Of a stretch of 64,000 bases of DNA, positions 23,085 to 34,829 are shown piece after piece. The stretch's first letter is position 1, and every line of letters begins with the position of its first letter. Under the pieces are notes generated by a model that was given only the letters and a program-made list of their open reading frames with translations, had not been told where the DNA came from and did no database searches. The position numbers and the translations under genes are program-made. Origin of the DNA: Hyperoodon ampullatus (lineage: Eukaryota > Chordata > Mammalia > Artiodactyla > Ziphiidae); contig OX457060.1 of NCBI GenBank assembly GCA_949752795.1, positions 108,078,949 to 108,142,948 of the forward strand. Reading direction: 5' to 3'.

Positions 23085-24128
23085 TTACAAAAATTCCCAA
23101 GGCAAATGCAATAAAAAGCAAAAAACAAACAATTGGGACTAAATCAAACTAAAAAGCTTTTTCACAGTGAAGGAAACCACCAACAAATGAAAAGGCAATC
23201 TACTGAATAGGAGAAGATATTTGCAAATGATATCTCCAACAAGGGGTTGATGCCCAAAATATATAAAGAACTCATATGTCTCATTATCAAAAAAAAAAAA
23301 AAAAAAACCTGATTTACAAATGGGCGGGGGACCTGACTAGATATTTTTCCAAAGATGACATACAGATGGTGAATAGCACATGAAAAGGTATTCAACATCA
23401 CTAAGCATCAGGTAAACGTAACTCAAAAACACAATGAGATACCACCTCACACCTGTCAGAATGGCTGTTATCAAAAAGACAAGAAATAACAAGTGTTACC
23501 AAGGATGTGGAGAAAAGAGAATCCTCATGCAATGCTGAAGGGAATGTAAATTGTTGTAGCCACTGTGGAAAATAGTATGGAGGTTCCTAAAAAAAAAAAA
23601 AAAACCCACAGAAAATAGAACTGCTATATGATAAGTGAAATAATTCTGGCCGAGAAAGATATCCTTCAACGGTTTAATGATTAAGTACATTGTAATATAT
23701 TCTTACCATAGAATACTAGCCAGTGATCAAAAGGAACAAACCACTGAATCATTGCAGCAACTTGTATGGATCCATAGAAATTAGGCTGAATGAAAAAACT
23801 CAATTCTAAAAGGTACATACAGTATGAATCCATTTATAATATATTTGTTATTGATAGCCATGGATCAGGAACAGGAATGGAAGGGAGGTAGGTGTGGCTA
23901 TAAAAGGGCAACACTAGGGATCCCTGTGGTGATGGCACTGTTCTGTGTCTTGACTGTATCAAGTCAATATCCTGGTTGTGATATCATACCCCAGCTTTGC
24001 AAGATGTTTATTATTTGTGTTCTACTACTGGATAAGGGGTATATAGGATCTCTCTGTATTCTTTCTTAAAATTTCACCTGGATCTTTATCTCAAAATAAA
24101 AAGTTTTATTAAAACAAACAAAAGAAAA
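23085..24128 (+). mobile_element. Old L1 (L1M-like) ORF2 C-terminus and 3' UTR
   Basis: Diverged L1: 'gggactaaatcaaactaaaaagctttttcacag', then 'gaataggagaagatatttgcaaatga', then 'tgagataccacctcacacctgtcagaatggctgtt', then 'ggtgatggcactgttctgtgtcttgactg', ending near 'aaataaaaagttttatt'. The 3' UTR differs from the lineage-specific L1s in the window and resembles pan-mammalian L1M/L1MA types, so this copy is older. Two internal A-runs (23289-23307 and 23588-23604) are expanded. Confidence 0.85.
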
Positions 24129-24795
24129 AAACAGTGATAACTTCACAGTGCCTACAGAAAGAAGTACAAACTCCTCGAAATTATACATAAGGGCATTCAG
24201 AATACAGCCTTTGCACATATTTTATCTTCATCACTCTTTACTTATTCTGCTTTCCCTCCTTACCTCTACCCTATATATGTTAAGGTATAAAAACTTTCTT
24301 GCATCACTCTTGTACCACTACCTAGAGTGAAATTTGATTGCGTGTACTGTGGTCTCAATCATTACCAGTGAATTCTAAGGACAGTTTCTGCCCATAGCTT
24401 TCACCCTCTTCTCCTGGAAAAACAATACATACTAACAAATAACTGAACCATAGAAAACAGGAAGAAGAGAAGAGACATTTTTAAAAAACAGTGTTTTTTT
24501 TTTCCCCTCTAAAGAAGTTGTACAGTATATAATCTAGTTGTAGGGGAAAATATTCTCAATTTTGATTTATTTGTGCTCTACTATGAAAAGAATTTAAGAT
24601 TGGTATCAAAATGCATGGAATATAGCAATTTTAATACTTTAAAAGAAGTAAGAAAAGTGTGCTAAAGGGCAAACTACTAGAAGAAAAATAGAGTCAGGTT
24701 AGGTATATTGCTGACATGTTCTATATTGCTCACCTCCAGCAGGCATTATTTATAACATGCACAATCATGCAGCAGCCTGAGGAGCTTTGCACACA
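24129..24795. other. Unique AT-rich DNA
   Basis: No gene or nameable repeat. A T-run lies at 24495-24504. Confidence 0.45.
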
Positions 24796-24990
24796 ACAAT
24801 ACGTTTTCAACATTTCCAAGTATCAAGCACTATAGTATATGCTTCAAAATTGTCAGTCCATTTAATCATCAATGATTATTACCTGTGAATTAATTATTAT
24901 CTCCTTTACATAACAAAGAAATTGAAGCTAAGAGAGGGAATGTGACACATTCAAACCCAGGTCTACTTGAATACAAAGGGTATACATTTA
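24795..24990 (-). repeat. MIR SINE fragment
   Basis: 'aagtatcaagcactatagtatatgc', then 'gtccatttaatcatcaatgattattacc', then 'caaagaaattgaagctaagagaggg', then 'ttcaaacccaggtctact' follows reverse-complement MIR from core to tRNA head. Confidence 0.75.
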
Positions 24991-25800
24991 ACCTCCTAAA
25001 AATGGGAAATGTATCTGGCTATAATCTTTGTAGGAGCTGATTCAAAAAGGAATATAGACTCACTTAAAATGTTACAGTGTTCATTATGTAAAATAAAGTC
25101 GTTTGTGAAAACCACCTATGTTCCTGACACTAAGGGCAGATTAATTTTACCTGTTCTTCCTAATAGAAGGACACCACTAAAACAATGTACAGCATCCTCA
25201 ATAGCATCCTTGTCATTTTCAATTGCAATTAACTAGGTTATCAAATGATGCTGCATAGATCACTTGAAAGTATCAAAAATTTGTAACCTACTGCAACTGA
25301 AATAAACACAAAAATTCAACATGTTCAGATTCTAACATACTGAATAGATTTTCCATATTTTGAGGCATTAAGGTGAGGTGATTTTTTACCTAATTATCTC
25401 TACAGCCTGTTAGTAGTTAAAAGTCTCAGCCTAGCATGAATGCTGAAAATCCACTTTCAGAGACTACTTTTTTAGGTCACTGTCTTGGCTGAAAGCAGAA
25501 ACAGTGCTCAACAAGACATTTTATGTTTGAGGTTGGAACTGAGTAATATATTCTGTAGGTTGCTTGTACTGTATAAGTATTAGAACACTTCTAAAAAGGA
25601 TTTTTAAATAAAAGTTCATATTCTCTCCTCAATCACTACACACAAAAATAATTTAAAGAAGCATCTCGCTATGAGATAGTTTCACTTATTAACAAGTTTC
25701 CAGTATTTTTTAGAGAAAAATATTTTGTTTAAAATATTTTCACATTGACCCCAAAAAAGGGAGATCAGGTAACATACACTCAGCTCTAAATATAAAAAAA
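24991..25800. other. Unique AT-rich DNA
   Basis: Nothing gene-like. Frame 25009-25236 has no motif or splice support. Confidence 0.4.
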
Positions 25801-25810
25801 TAATTGTTCA

Positions 25811-26129
25811 TGGGCTTCCCTGGTGGCGTAGTGGTTAAGAATCTGCTTGCCAACGCAGGTGACATGGGTTCGAGCCCTGGTCCTGAGAGATCCCACATGC
25901 TGTGGAGCAACAAAACCCGTGCACCACAACTACTGAGCCTGCGTGCTGCAACTACTGAAGCCTGTGCGCCCAGAGCCCATGCTCAGCAACAAGAGAAGCC
26001 ACCACAGTAAGAAGTCTGAGCACCTCAACAAAGAGTAGCCCCCGCTCGCCACAACTAGAGAAAGCATGCGCACAGCAATGAAGACCCAACACAGCCAAAA
26101 AATAAATTAAATAAATCTATAAAAAAAAA
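25811..26129 (+). mobile_element. CHR-1-type (long) SINE
   Basis: Begins GGGCTTCCCTGGTGGCGTAGTGG, has B box GGTTCGAGCCC, 'cacaactactgagcctgcgtgctgcaactactgaagcc' internal repeats, 'agccaaaaaataaattaaataaa' and a short A-tail. The target-site duplication TAATTGTTCA lies at 25801-25810 and 26130-26139. Confidence 0.95.
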
Positions 26130-26139
26130 TAATTGTTCA

Positions 26140-29100
26140 AATTCAAGTCAACTTTTACAATGAAAAGCAATGATTCAGAGATTATTCTTTTATAATTTCC
26201 CATTTATGTAGTTGATATTTTAAAATTCAGTTCTAGTTGCTTACATTTTCACAAAATGATTCATTTTTCACTTGCCTTTAGATTGTCTGGGACTTGCTTC
26301 AAATAAGAGTTAAAATATGCTGTCATGTTAAAACCATGTAAACATTTAATGGACAGATTACTTTTTAGAGTAGATGAAAAGAGCAGAGATTTTTTTTCAT
26401 AACTTAAAATATACTTCAAGTGAATGTGATAGACTCATAAGTTGGTTCTCAGTTTTTACGTCTGATAATTTATCACTCGCCTTTGAGACATCTAAGTAAA
26501 ATGCATCACTTCTTATTTTGTGCTCTTATTACTAACAAATGTTTAGATGACATCTTACGTAGAATCTGTCTTGAAAAAATCCTTGGAACTAAATGCAAAA
26601 AAAAGATTGCTATGTATATTGAAGGGTTTGTTAGCCATGTGCAAAATTAAAACTTGAAATATTTTATTAAGCAATAATTTTGATTAGTTAACAAAATGAA
26701 GTATTAAGCAATGTTTTTTAATAAGTACTGATGCCTTACTTGTTATTATAAAACTCAAGTGAGACATGGAGAGAGATAGATGGTTTGCTATAGCCAGCTA
26801 GCATTTCCTTTTGAGTCATATCCCATACTCTACATTTTGATGGACATCTAAGTACTTACTTATAAACAAGTTGGGATTCCTAAACCGTAAAAGTGTAAGT
26901 AAAAAAAATAATAATAAAGATGAAAGGTTTGGGGAATTAAGTATAAAATAATTCCAAAAAAAAATAATTTTGAGTATCCCTGTCTTAGAGCTAAGAAGAG
27001 ACTGTCTTTTCCAAGTTTACACATATAATATGTGGTAATTTAAAATCTGCACTTTTTTCTATTTAGGGAGAATAGAGACATGCTTCACAAAGAGATACGG
27101 AGATTCTTTAAATACAGAATTTTTTTTTTAGGGTAGAAAAGTTGACATACATCAAATGCAATGAGTTTACTCTAAAAATAAACAGTTCTGTGCTCTAAAA
27201 TGGATTCATTTATTTCATTAATAATTGGCATAATTTATAAGTCTAAGAGGTACCCTGAAGATGTAACATTCCTTCAGCAGACACTATTAGCAAATGTCAC
27301 ATTGCAGTTTTCTTCATATATAAACAGAAGCCTCAGGAGACAAAGATGAAACTTCTTACATGAAAGATTATGCACTCTAAATGTCAGTCTCTTAAAATAT
27401 TCTAAACCCGTCATAAAGATAGTTAATGCAAATAGCCTAAAATGTGCTTCCAGTTATACTTCAAAGTATTTTTTTCCTGGACAAACAGGTTGGCAGATAC
27501 ATGAACAATTTATGAAGCCAAACAACTCTATGAGCAATTAAAAACAGTGGCTATTCATTGACCATAAACATAAGAACTCCATGAAGTATGAATAAATTGT
27601 CATGATACCATCTGCAATTAAGAACACCATAACCCAGCTAATTGTTTTGTTCATGCTGGCCAGTGAATCCTTGTACAGCCCCTAAAATTGCCAGGTGTAC
27701 CCTCCTGCTTAGCATAAATTAGGTCTCCACATATGTGAAATTTTGAGCTAGGTATCTTACATCTCTGCAGAATATTTAAGCTTTTTTTTTTTTTTTTTTT
27801 TTTTAGCTTACATCTCAGTACTCATCAATGGAATAACCATTCAACATATGTAGTCCACAAATCTCAAAGTCCACATTTAGAAGACAGGTATTTCTTAGGT
27901 GAGTTATTTCTTAACATGCTAAGGTAGTTTTCATTTTTCAGTCATGAATTAGGTATCAGTACACTTCTTACATATTTCGATCCTGCCTTCCTATAATTAA
28001 TAATATCTAAATATTTATGTGTAGATATTTTTTAAAGAATCCATCAATATATTTTCCTGATTTATAGAAAAATATATATGCATGCATATTAAAATTATTT
28101 CCAGTGAGCACATGGATATAAATACATGATTTGATATCCTGAAGATAAATTCATCACATATCTTACTAACGCTGTGCAGTTTAAATGTAAAATAAAGATT
28201 CTATAAACTTTTAAAGTCAAGGTAAAGACCGTAGGAGGTAGCTTCCCTCTATGTTGAGTTTGTAGGAGTATCAATATAGGGACAGGACTGTGGAGTGTTA
28301 GAGATGTTTACTGTCTGAGAAAACTTCACCCTTTTGATAAAATAAGCATGGGAATATCCATGCTAAACTCTCCTCTGGAACTTCTCATCTCCTAGAGGAG
28401 GGATATCTCATCTCCAAGATTTCTATCCTATGATTATTATCATTAAAGTCCAATTGTTTTAAGAAAGAATGCCTATCAATGTGAACATACTTCATGCCAC
28501 AGAATTGTACACTTACAATGAATAACATGTTAAATATTACGTTATGTATATTTACAATAAAAACGCTAAAAGGAGAGCACATCATGCTTTCCACATTATT
28601 TACATGCAAAATTCAGCTAACAGCTTTGAACAACTAAGTTTTTTAAACCACACCAAACAATGTGAATAGAGTCAAAAGACATACCCAGTCGTGAAATTAT
28701 TAACACTTTTATTGTAAAGGCAAAATAAACAATTTAAAAAAATTGAATGTTACTAAAGGAATTTGGGGAGGATATTGTTAAAATATTCTTGGACCAAATT
28801 AAAGACTTGAATGAATACAAAACAACTATTATCATTTAAGATCTAGCTTCTGTTGGTAAGGGAAGCATGTTTATAATAATCAAGGAGGTCCCTTTCTCTG
28901 TGCTTCCTGAGGTACATGGCACCACTGCAATCATCACACGTGACAGTGCTTCAGGAGCAATAATTTATGTGGACGATTTTAGCCACTTGCTTCATTTTCA
29001 ACTGCCTCTGTCCTCTGTGGCTCCACATGTAAACAAAGACCTTGACACAAAGTCTTGGAATTCTGTTTCTTTTTTTTAAATTCCCAGGAAAATGAGAGTT

Positions 29101-30177
29101 GCTCTTAGAACCCCTTAGTGACTTCTAGTGGTCCTGAATAGATCTGGGGTTTTGTTCAAGGGGTCATCCTGGCCTGTACATATATATCAAGAAAATATAG
29201 CTTATCTATATTACAGCCTCTTTTTTAAAAAAACTACTTTGCTGGCACTTTTAGGGAGAAACAAAACTAGTGGTTTTCCTCTTGTCTTGAAACAGCTAAT
29301 ACACTGCTATTAAAATCTTCAAATATAATAAATCATGTATTTTTAGCAATTTAAAAAATCAGTCCTACTACAGTCCTATTTCAGTCTTATTAAAATTTTA
29401 CTTGGTTAATTTAAATTTGTCATGCCTTGCTTTAAAGTATTTACTATTTTTGGTTTAATTGCAACTAGATGTAGCTTTTAAAGACATGGCTTCATTCTAA
29501 AAATGTCACATGAGAATAAATATCTATGGCATGCACAATTTTACATCTTTAGGATACTCCAGTGTTTCTCTTCCTTGTATTTTTTTTTTTTTTGCCTCAT
29601 TATAATTAACATCAATTGATCAGTTTAGTTTTGGTCTCATGTTTTAACTAAATTATTTTTTCCCCACAAAATTTCCCTGTTCTTGCAATATATGGAATCA
29701 TTTTCTAAGTCATCAGTGATCCAAAATGGTGCTGTGAGTAGCTAGGTTTTTTATTTCATATCAAATTTCCACTTTAGTCTTCTCACTCAAGTCCTGAAAG
29801 TCAATATTACCATAAGCAGATTTTACTGCAGGTACTCTGCCAGATTTGCTACTGTTTGAAAGAATTTTATGTGATACTGTCCTTCTCTTAACCCCAACAG
29901 AATTTCATGTTTTTAATAATTTATTAAGTTCATTTGCTAGGTGACTAACATTCTGGCAGAGCTGTGTTGCCTAATAATTTTCTAATAAATAGCATCTATT
30001 TTCCCATGTGATATTATAGCATCAGTTTCAACTTATAAATTGAGAAAGATGATAGAAACCAAATGTTACAGTATGGTGCTGTGTTCACACTTCAAGGAAA
30101 CTGATTAGAAATTGTAAGGACATCACTGCCATTCATGTACAATAACTTTCTTGGAATACATGTTATTAAGTCAAAAA
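26140..30177. other. Long unique AT-rich stretch, no gene recognised
   Basis: Four kilobases with no classifiable element. A pure T23 run lies at 27782-27804 and another T-run at 29580-29593. The block 28860-29060 is less AT-rich and open in one plus frame (28867-29079) but has no family signature. Possible unique regulatory sequence; nothing stronger can be said. Confidence 0.45.
27782..27804. repeat. Poly(T) tract, 23 bp
   Basis: Uninterrupted T23 without a recognisable retroelement next to it. It could be the tail of a lost or very short minus-strand insertion. Confidence 0.9.
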
Positions 30178-30190
30178 TTAGGTATTTCTG

Positions 30191-30379
30191 GGCTTCCCTG
30201 GTGGCGCAGTGGTTGAGAGTCCGCCTGCCAATGCAGGGGACATGGGTTCGTGCTCCAGTCCGGGAAGATCCCACATGCTGCGGAGCAGCTGGGCCTGTGA
30301 GCCATGGCCGTTGAGCCTGCGCGTCCGGAGCCTGTGCTCCGCAACGGGAGAGGCCACAACAGTGAGAGGCCCATATACC

Positions 30380-30427
<48 letters not shown>
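30191..30427 (+). mobile_element. CHR-2-type SINE with very long A-tail
   Basis: Full-length short form with B box GGTTCGTGCTC. The A-tail is 46 uninterrupted As (30382-30427). The 13-bp target-site duplication TTAGGTATTTCTG is perfect (30178-30190 and 30428-30440). Long pure tails shrink and mutate with age, so this is probably the youngest insertion in the window. Confidence 0.96.
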
Positions 30428-30429
<2 letters not shown>

Positions 30430-30440
30430 AGGTATTTCTG

Positions 30441-30715
30441 CACATCAGATAACTTCGCAATGAAGAATAAAATAGAGACTGTGGCATAATTACATATGGA
30501 GAAGTTTCTAGGATTTAGGTAAGGGTTTGTAGTATAACAGGAACAAACTATAGTAACCACATTTTATTGTCTGGTTGTGCATTTGTTACCCCTTTAGTCC
30601 CCAAAAAAGTGAACAGAGGAAAAAGATGAGTGCGTGTATATTTTAGAAGAGGCTGTAAAATGTGGAGAGAAATGTATTTTTCTAGGAAATTAATAAAAAG
30701 GGAACTAGCAAGTGT
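30441..30715. other. Unique DNA
   Basis: No gene or repeat recognised between the SINE and the following MIR. Confidence 0.4.
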
Positions 30716-30885
30716 TAACATTTTTACGTGTTAGAATTATGCTAAACACTCTATGCATGTCTTCTGAGTCAAAGTAGGTATTATTATTCTAATTTCACAG
30801 TTAACAGTCATGAGAAGGTTCATAAGACTGGTAGTCAGACTCACATCTAGATGTTTTTGATTCCATGCCCCCATGACTTCACCTG
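30715..30885 (-). repeat. MIR SINE fragment
   Basis: 'gaattatgctaaacactctatgcatg', then 'aaagtaggtattattattctaatttcacag', then 'agactggtagtcagactcacatctag' follows reverse-complement MIR. Confidence 0.65.
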
Positions 30886-31194
30886 TGCCTAGCGAACACT
30901 ACCCAGCTTCAAGTACCAAGGTTGACATAAGCATATGGGAATGCCTTTAGTCTTACTGAACCTGTTCTTTCACCTATAATCTGAAGTGTTTTGTGAAATT
31001 ATCTTCAGGTTTTTCTGATTATTATCACCTCCTTACCAAATGGTTTTATTCTTTCTTGTTTATTTCCTGTTTATAATCAAGAAGTGCTACTTCTTTAAAA
31101 GTGTAAAGCTGGCCTAGTAAGTAGAAGCAAGATATTTAGTAAATTTGAGTAGAGTCTTAAACTAGATGAACTAAAAATGCCTGTATATTATTTG

Positions 31195-31362
31195 CCTTTA
31201 ACATTTTAGCACTCAACACAATACCTGTTCACAAAAAAAGTACAGGAATAATATATTTTTATTGAATGAATGAATGAAAAGATGAACAGATGGTTTTGTT
31301 CTTGGCTGTATCCCCAATGCCTAGAACAGTAGCTGGTAAATAGAAGGCACTCAGAAACATAT
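31195..31362 (+). repeat. Two L2 3'-end fragments in tandem
   Basis: 'agcactcaacacaatacctgttcac' to '(TGAA)n' at 31195-31280, followed by 'ggctgtatccccaatgcctagaacagtagctgg' to 'ggcactcag' at about 31300-31355. Both are the conserved extreme 3' end of the ancient L2 LINE in the same orientation. Confidence 0.65.
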
Positions 31363-33679
31363 GACTTCCTCTTGTTTTGAACTCCTAAACAACTTTGTAT
31401 AATTCAAGGTCTCACTATTATGGAGGATGAAATCAGGAAATATGTATTCCCCTGGGAGACTGAAATTATATGTTCTCTGAAGTTATTTTTTTTTAAAGTG
31501 GGAATTTCCTTACCTAAGAAATCCATTTAACATTTATTAGATGACATTATTGCTGATAATGATGAAAATGGAGTAATATTTATTATTCCAAGAAATGTAA
31601 CATCCTCTGAGCAAAAAACACTGCACATCTTAAACATGGTATCAAGGTATTGATGGTTACCTTAATTTGGAATTTAGTTTAAAGATTATTAAATACTCTG
31701 AAATAGTAAAGAAAAAAAAAAAGAAACATCTTAAATGGACATAAGGGTGATTAAATAAACTGTTGTATAGGCACACACTGGATTGCTACCCAGCATCTGA
31801 AAACATGAATAAACATAAAAAATATGTTACTGAATGAAAGAGAAAGTTGCAAAGGGATAATATCAGTGCATCAGCACTCATTCAGTCAAAACTTTTGATT
31901 CCCCTTTTTGAGACTTTCTAGGCAGAAGCTCCTATTCTAGGCAATTCTAGGCTCCTATCCTATTCTGTTTATTTTGAAATAAACAGTTTATATTATCATG
32001 AGAACATAGTAATGTAACAAAATTCAAAGATACATATGGCAGTGATAATACTAAATTTCTTTCATTTTTTTAAAATCTGAAGAAAATATGGCAAAACTTT
32101 TGCATTTGATGTTTGGGGCTGGGTTCATGAGTGACTGCCATTTTATTTTTCTTTACATTTTAAAGTTTAACTATTTTACAAGTAAAGCTATTTTAATAAT
32201 CATATACATATATAACTGTCGTATAAATAAATAACAAAACCGTAGCAATTTGGTGACTGAGAGTTGAGAACACTGGTCTTTGATCTAAACATAAGGAAAT
32301 AAAAGAAATGTCTCATTATGAAAAAAGAAAAGGAAAACATCCTGTTCTTGCACAATTCAGCATCTGAATTGGCAGTTTGCTTTCAGTTTCAGCGTTGACT
32401 TTTCAGTCCTTCCAACTCCCTCCACATGGCGTGTCTGCCTCTGGGGTGGCAACAGCTCTCATGGCTGCGTTGGCTGTATTTGGCAGTCGTAGTATAAGAA
32501 ATAAGCCAAGCTCTTGAATCTGGGTCTTTTTTGTTTTTTTCATTCATTCTTTCTTTTCTCTATGTTTTTAAAGCAACACCTAGTACTTCAGCTCATTCCT
32601 TGGCAAATTCTATCTTGCTTGGATCACCATCAATAATGGTGTTAACACAAAGTGACTACTGCCAGAAACTCAGGTTCTGTGGCACCAGTAGCCTCGCTGG
32701 TCATCAAGCCAGTGCACCTGCTGCTGGTGTAGAATCAGGCTGTTGATAAAATTATAATCCCCTCATGGTTCACCAGTTTAGCTTTGAAAGCAACCACAGG
32801 CATGTAGGAATGTTTCATGGAAAGAGTAAAGACATTCCCAGGAATATTTTTTTTCTATAAGCTTCTTCTACATTTTCCTAATCCATAAACAATTACTTTT
32901 ATGCATTTCAGAACTAGCAGAGGAGTGAGTTAAGTCTGCAAACTGGAACTAGGACTCAAATAACTTCTTCTCTTTCTAATACACTTCAGTTGTCAACATG
33001 GGCTTGTTTATATTAATTTCTTTAGGGGCACATATTAGGAGGTGTTTGGGGTAAAATTTCTCTCAGATATAAAACTCATCTGAAAATTTCTTCAATTCCT
33101 TAAATTTTCTATTTCAATCAATAATATCATTCAAAAAATTGTCTACCTACCTCTCAACAAATCTTGGCTTGTTTTCAACTCAAAGGAAGTGAAGTTTGAA
33201 TTGTTGCTGGAGAATCACTGCTCAGGTAATAAAAATAATTTTCTAGGAAACTGTGTGTTCTGAATGCTTAATGCTCTCATTAAAACAAAAGAAACTCAAC
33301 TAAAACCACACTTACTATATAATTCCTCACCAAACCTCAGTCTAATGGAAATAGCTGTGGCTTATGAGTGTGTTAATATATACTAAATTTAGGAGCTTAA
33401 TAAAACATCGATAGTTCATGTCACGATAAAATATAGACTGCATTCTGATAAAACAGAAACCTAAGAAGACAGGTCATTTACATTTTGATCTTGAATAGGA
33501 AAATGTACAGAATATTATGTTTATCAAAGTAGATGTCTTCTCATATATAAAAACAAAATCTAAAAAATACATTACTTTTCCATATTAAAACCATTACTAA
33601 TTAAGATTTAGATAAAACATTGATGTATATGCATACATATATGCATAAATATATGCTTATATTTAGTATGTATATAATC
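31363..33679. other. Unique DNA
   Basis: No gene recognised. 32340-32760 is less AT-rich and holds an open plus frame (32531-32746) without recognisable homology. 33600-33780 is an extremely AT-rich TATA/ATGCAT repeat-like tract containing the p53-type site. Confidence 0.4.
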
Positions 33680-33701
33680 GGACATGTTCACGAACATGTT
33701 T
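33680..33701. promoter_or_regulatory. Perfect p53-family response-element motif
   Basis: Two decamers, GGACATGTTC (33680-33689) and GAACATGTTT (33692-33701), each match RRRCWWGYYY at all ten positions, with a 2-bp AC spacer. Together they contain the palindrome ACATGTTC-AC-GAACATGT. The consensus (two decamers, 0-13 bp spacer, CATG cores) is the established binding site of p53/p63/p73. Presence of the motif is direct; binding is inferred. Confidence 0.55.
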
Positions 33702-34748
33702 ATATGTAATATATAATGTTTATATATTATGTTTATAGTATGTAATATATAATAGCATAACAAATAAGTAAATAAATGGAGAGTAAAACCCAAAAGGTCT
33801 CAGAAAACAGACATAAGATATTTTAAAGTTATTTTACAATACTCAAGAAATTTTATGCATAAACAAAAATAGCATAACCCAAACAAAGATAATTCAATCT
33901 AACTCTCATATAATCAGATGTATACTTTCCAGTTTTTTCCTTGGCCTTTACAAATGGGTTTGGCTGTCTGTTGAATAAACTTCGTTTTTGGCAAAGATTT
34001 TATACACAAGAGTTTGGTTTATTTTGATAAAATTTAAAGACCACTTCTTTCCATGATTGTTTTGGTGCCTGTAAGACTTCCAAATGAAAGAGATGCTTTA
34101 AACATATGGATGGGGTTAAGATGCCGTCTGTACCCTGCATGGGACCTCATACATACTAAATATTGAGACAGCTTTTCAATAACACTTCTCCTAGCTGAAA
34201 AGTAAAAGAAATGGATACTCAAATTATTATTACCATGTAGCTGCCAGGATGTAATGTATAAATATTCACACATTTATGTAGAAGATATTCTAGAAAATAT
34301 TCCTTTGTAAAACTGATGGGATTATCAGAACCATAAATTTAAGTATGCAGAATTTTGAAATAACTCATTATATATTTATAAATTGAATTTGGTAAGAAAA
34401 AAAGCATTATCATATTAAGTATACTGGTAGGTATTTTGAAAGCCATTTTGAAAAGGAAATTCATTCCAGATTTTATATGGTATTAATAGAATCAACATTA
34501 TTATTACTATGTCTTTTTTTATTCCCCAAACAGGGGCACCTATCTTTGCTATTATTTGCTGCAAACCATGAAATTAGCCCATTTTTACCATAAGGTACAA
34601 AATTTAGATGCAAAGCAATAGAGTGAGGTTTCTTCCACCAGATATACTTATATTTCTTATAATAATTTGATTCTACTTAATGAGTAGCATATGAGTAATT
34701 ACAAATTACTAATAAAAATACTGTGGAATTGAGAAACAAAGAGAACAC

Positions 34749-34829
<81 letters not shown>

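Noticed and set aside
28867..29079. 70-codon plus ORF in a less AT-rich block
   Set aside because: No recognisable motif, splice sites or homology; length is within chance expectation.
32531..32746. 71-codon plus ORF
   Set aside because: Balanced composition made it attractive, but nothing recognisable is encoded and there is no exon boundary support.
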